Source of the DNA: Pseudomonas fluorescens
Lineage (GTDB): Bacteria > Pseudomonadota > Gammaproteobacteria > Pseudomonadales > Pseudomonadaceae
DNA: 50,902 bases
Direction: 5' to 3'
NCBI RefSeq assembly: GCF_002022275.1
Contig: NZ_MSDF01000060.1
Coordinates: 1-50,902, forward strand
Below are positions 50,882 through 50,902 of this stretch, one piece after another (within the stretch, counting starts at the first letter, position 1; the number at the start of each line of letters is the position of its first letter). The notes below the pieces were generated by a model, which saw only the letters and a program-made list of their open reading frames with translations, made no database searches and was not told the DNA's origin. A program made the position numbers and the translations under genes.

Positions 50882-50902
50882 GTGTATATCCGGTATTTGG
50901 GT

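Overview
The window looks like a chromosomal segment of a Pseudomonas species, most likely from the P. fluorescens group. This is inferred from several features: high GC with strong G/C third-position bias, many Pseudomonas-type REP elements, typical small Pseudomonas proteins (DUF6555, DUF3087), and the gene content. No rRNA, tRNA, CRISPR array, phage or insertion sequence was seen.

Layout. (1) 1-668: repeats, then a well-matched sigma-54 promoter candidate. (2) 669-8491, plus strand: a tightly packed operon with a FadR-type regulator, a complete Dpp/Opp-type ABC importer (two ATPases, binding protein, two permeases) and a gamma-glutamyltransferase-like enzyme with no signal peptide. Together these suggest import and intracellular hydrolysis of a gamma-glutamyl compound or peptide. 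(3) 8716-9370: a HigB2/HigA2 toxin-antitoxin pair. (4) 9448-29843, minus strand: a type VI secretion operon in the order tssA, tssB, tssC, hcp, tssE, tssF, tssG, clpV, vgrG, tagH, tssK, tssL, tssM, tagF. No tssJ, PpkA/PppA, PAAR, effector or immunity gene was found. (5) 29922-32955: a SrpA-type catalase and a membrane anti-sigma factor on the minus strand, with a divergent ECF sigma factor. The catalase gene ends only 78 nt before tssA.

(6) 33015-35197: a divergent AraC-type regulator and a SphA-family outer-membrane protein. (7) 35401-38429, minus strand: a cytochrome c lipoprotein, a Tat-exported D-arabinono-lactone-oxidase-like flavoprotein and a Tat-exported DSD1/alanine-racemase-fold protein that has lost the usual metal ligands. 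(8) 38534-43815: arylamine N-acetyltransferase, four small or hypothetical proteins, a MEKHLA-domain protein and two MFS transporters. (9) 44119-47490, minus strand: a bufferin (copper-buffering RiPP) operon with two precursors of different families (BufA1 and BufA2), a DoxX protein, an embedded periplasmic alpha/beta hydrolase, the DUF692 maturase BufB and its DUF2063 partner BufC. An intrinsic terminator lies between the BufA2 precursor and the maturation genes. (10) 48065-50881, plus strand: a large winged-helix/ATPase/repeat regulator divergent from the bufferin operon.

The most unusual signals are the extended bufferin operon, a REP pair read in frame inside tagH, a promoter-like motif shared by the anti-sigma gene and the T6SS operon, and the exported oxidase module with the degenerate PLP-fold protein.
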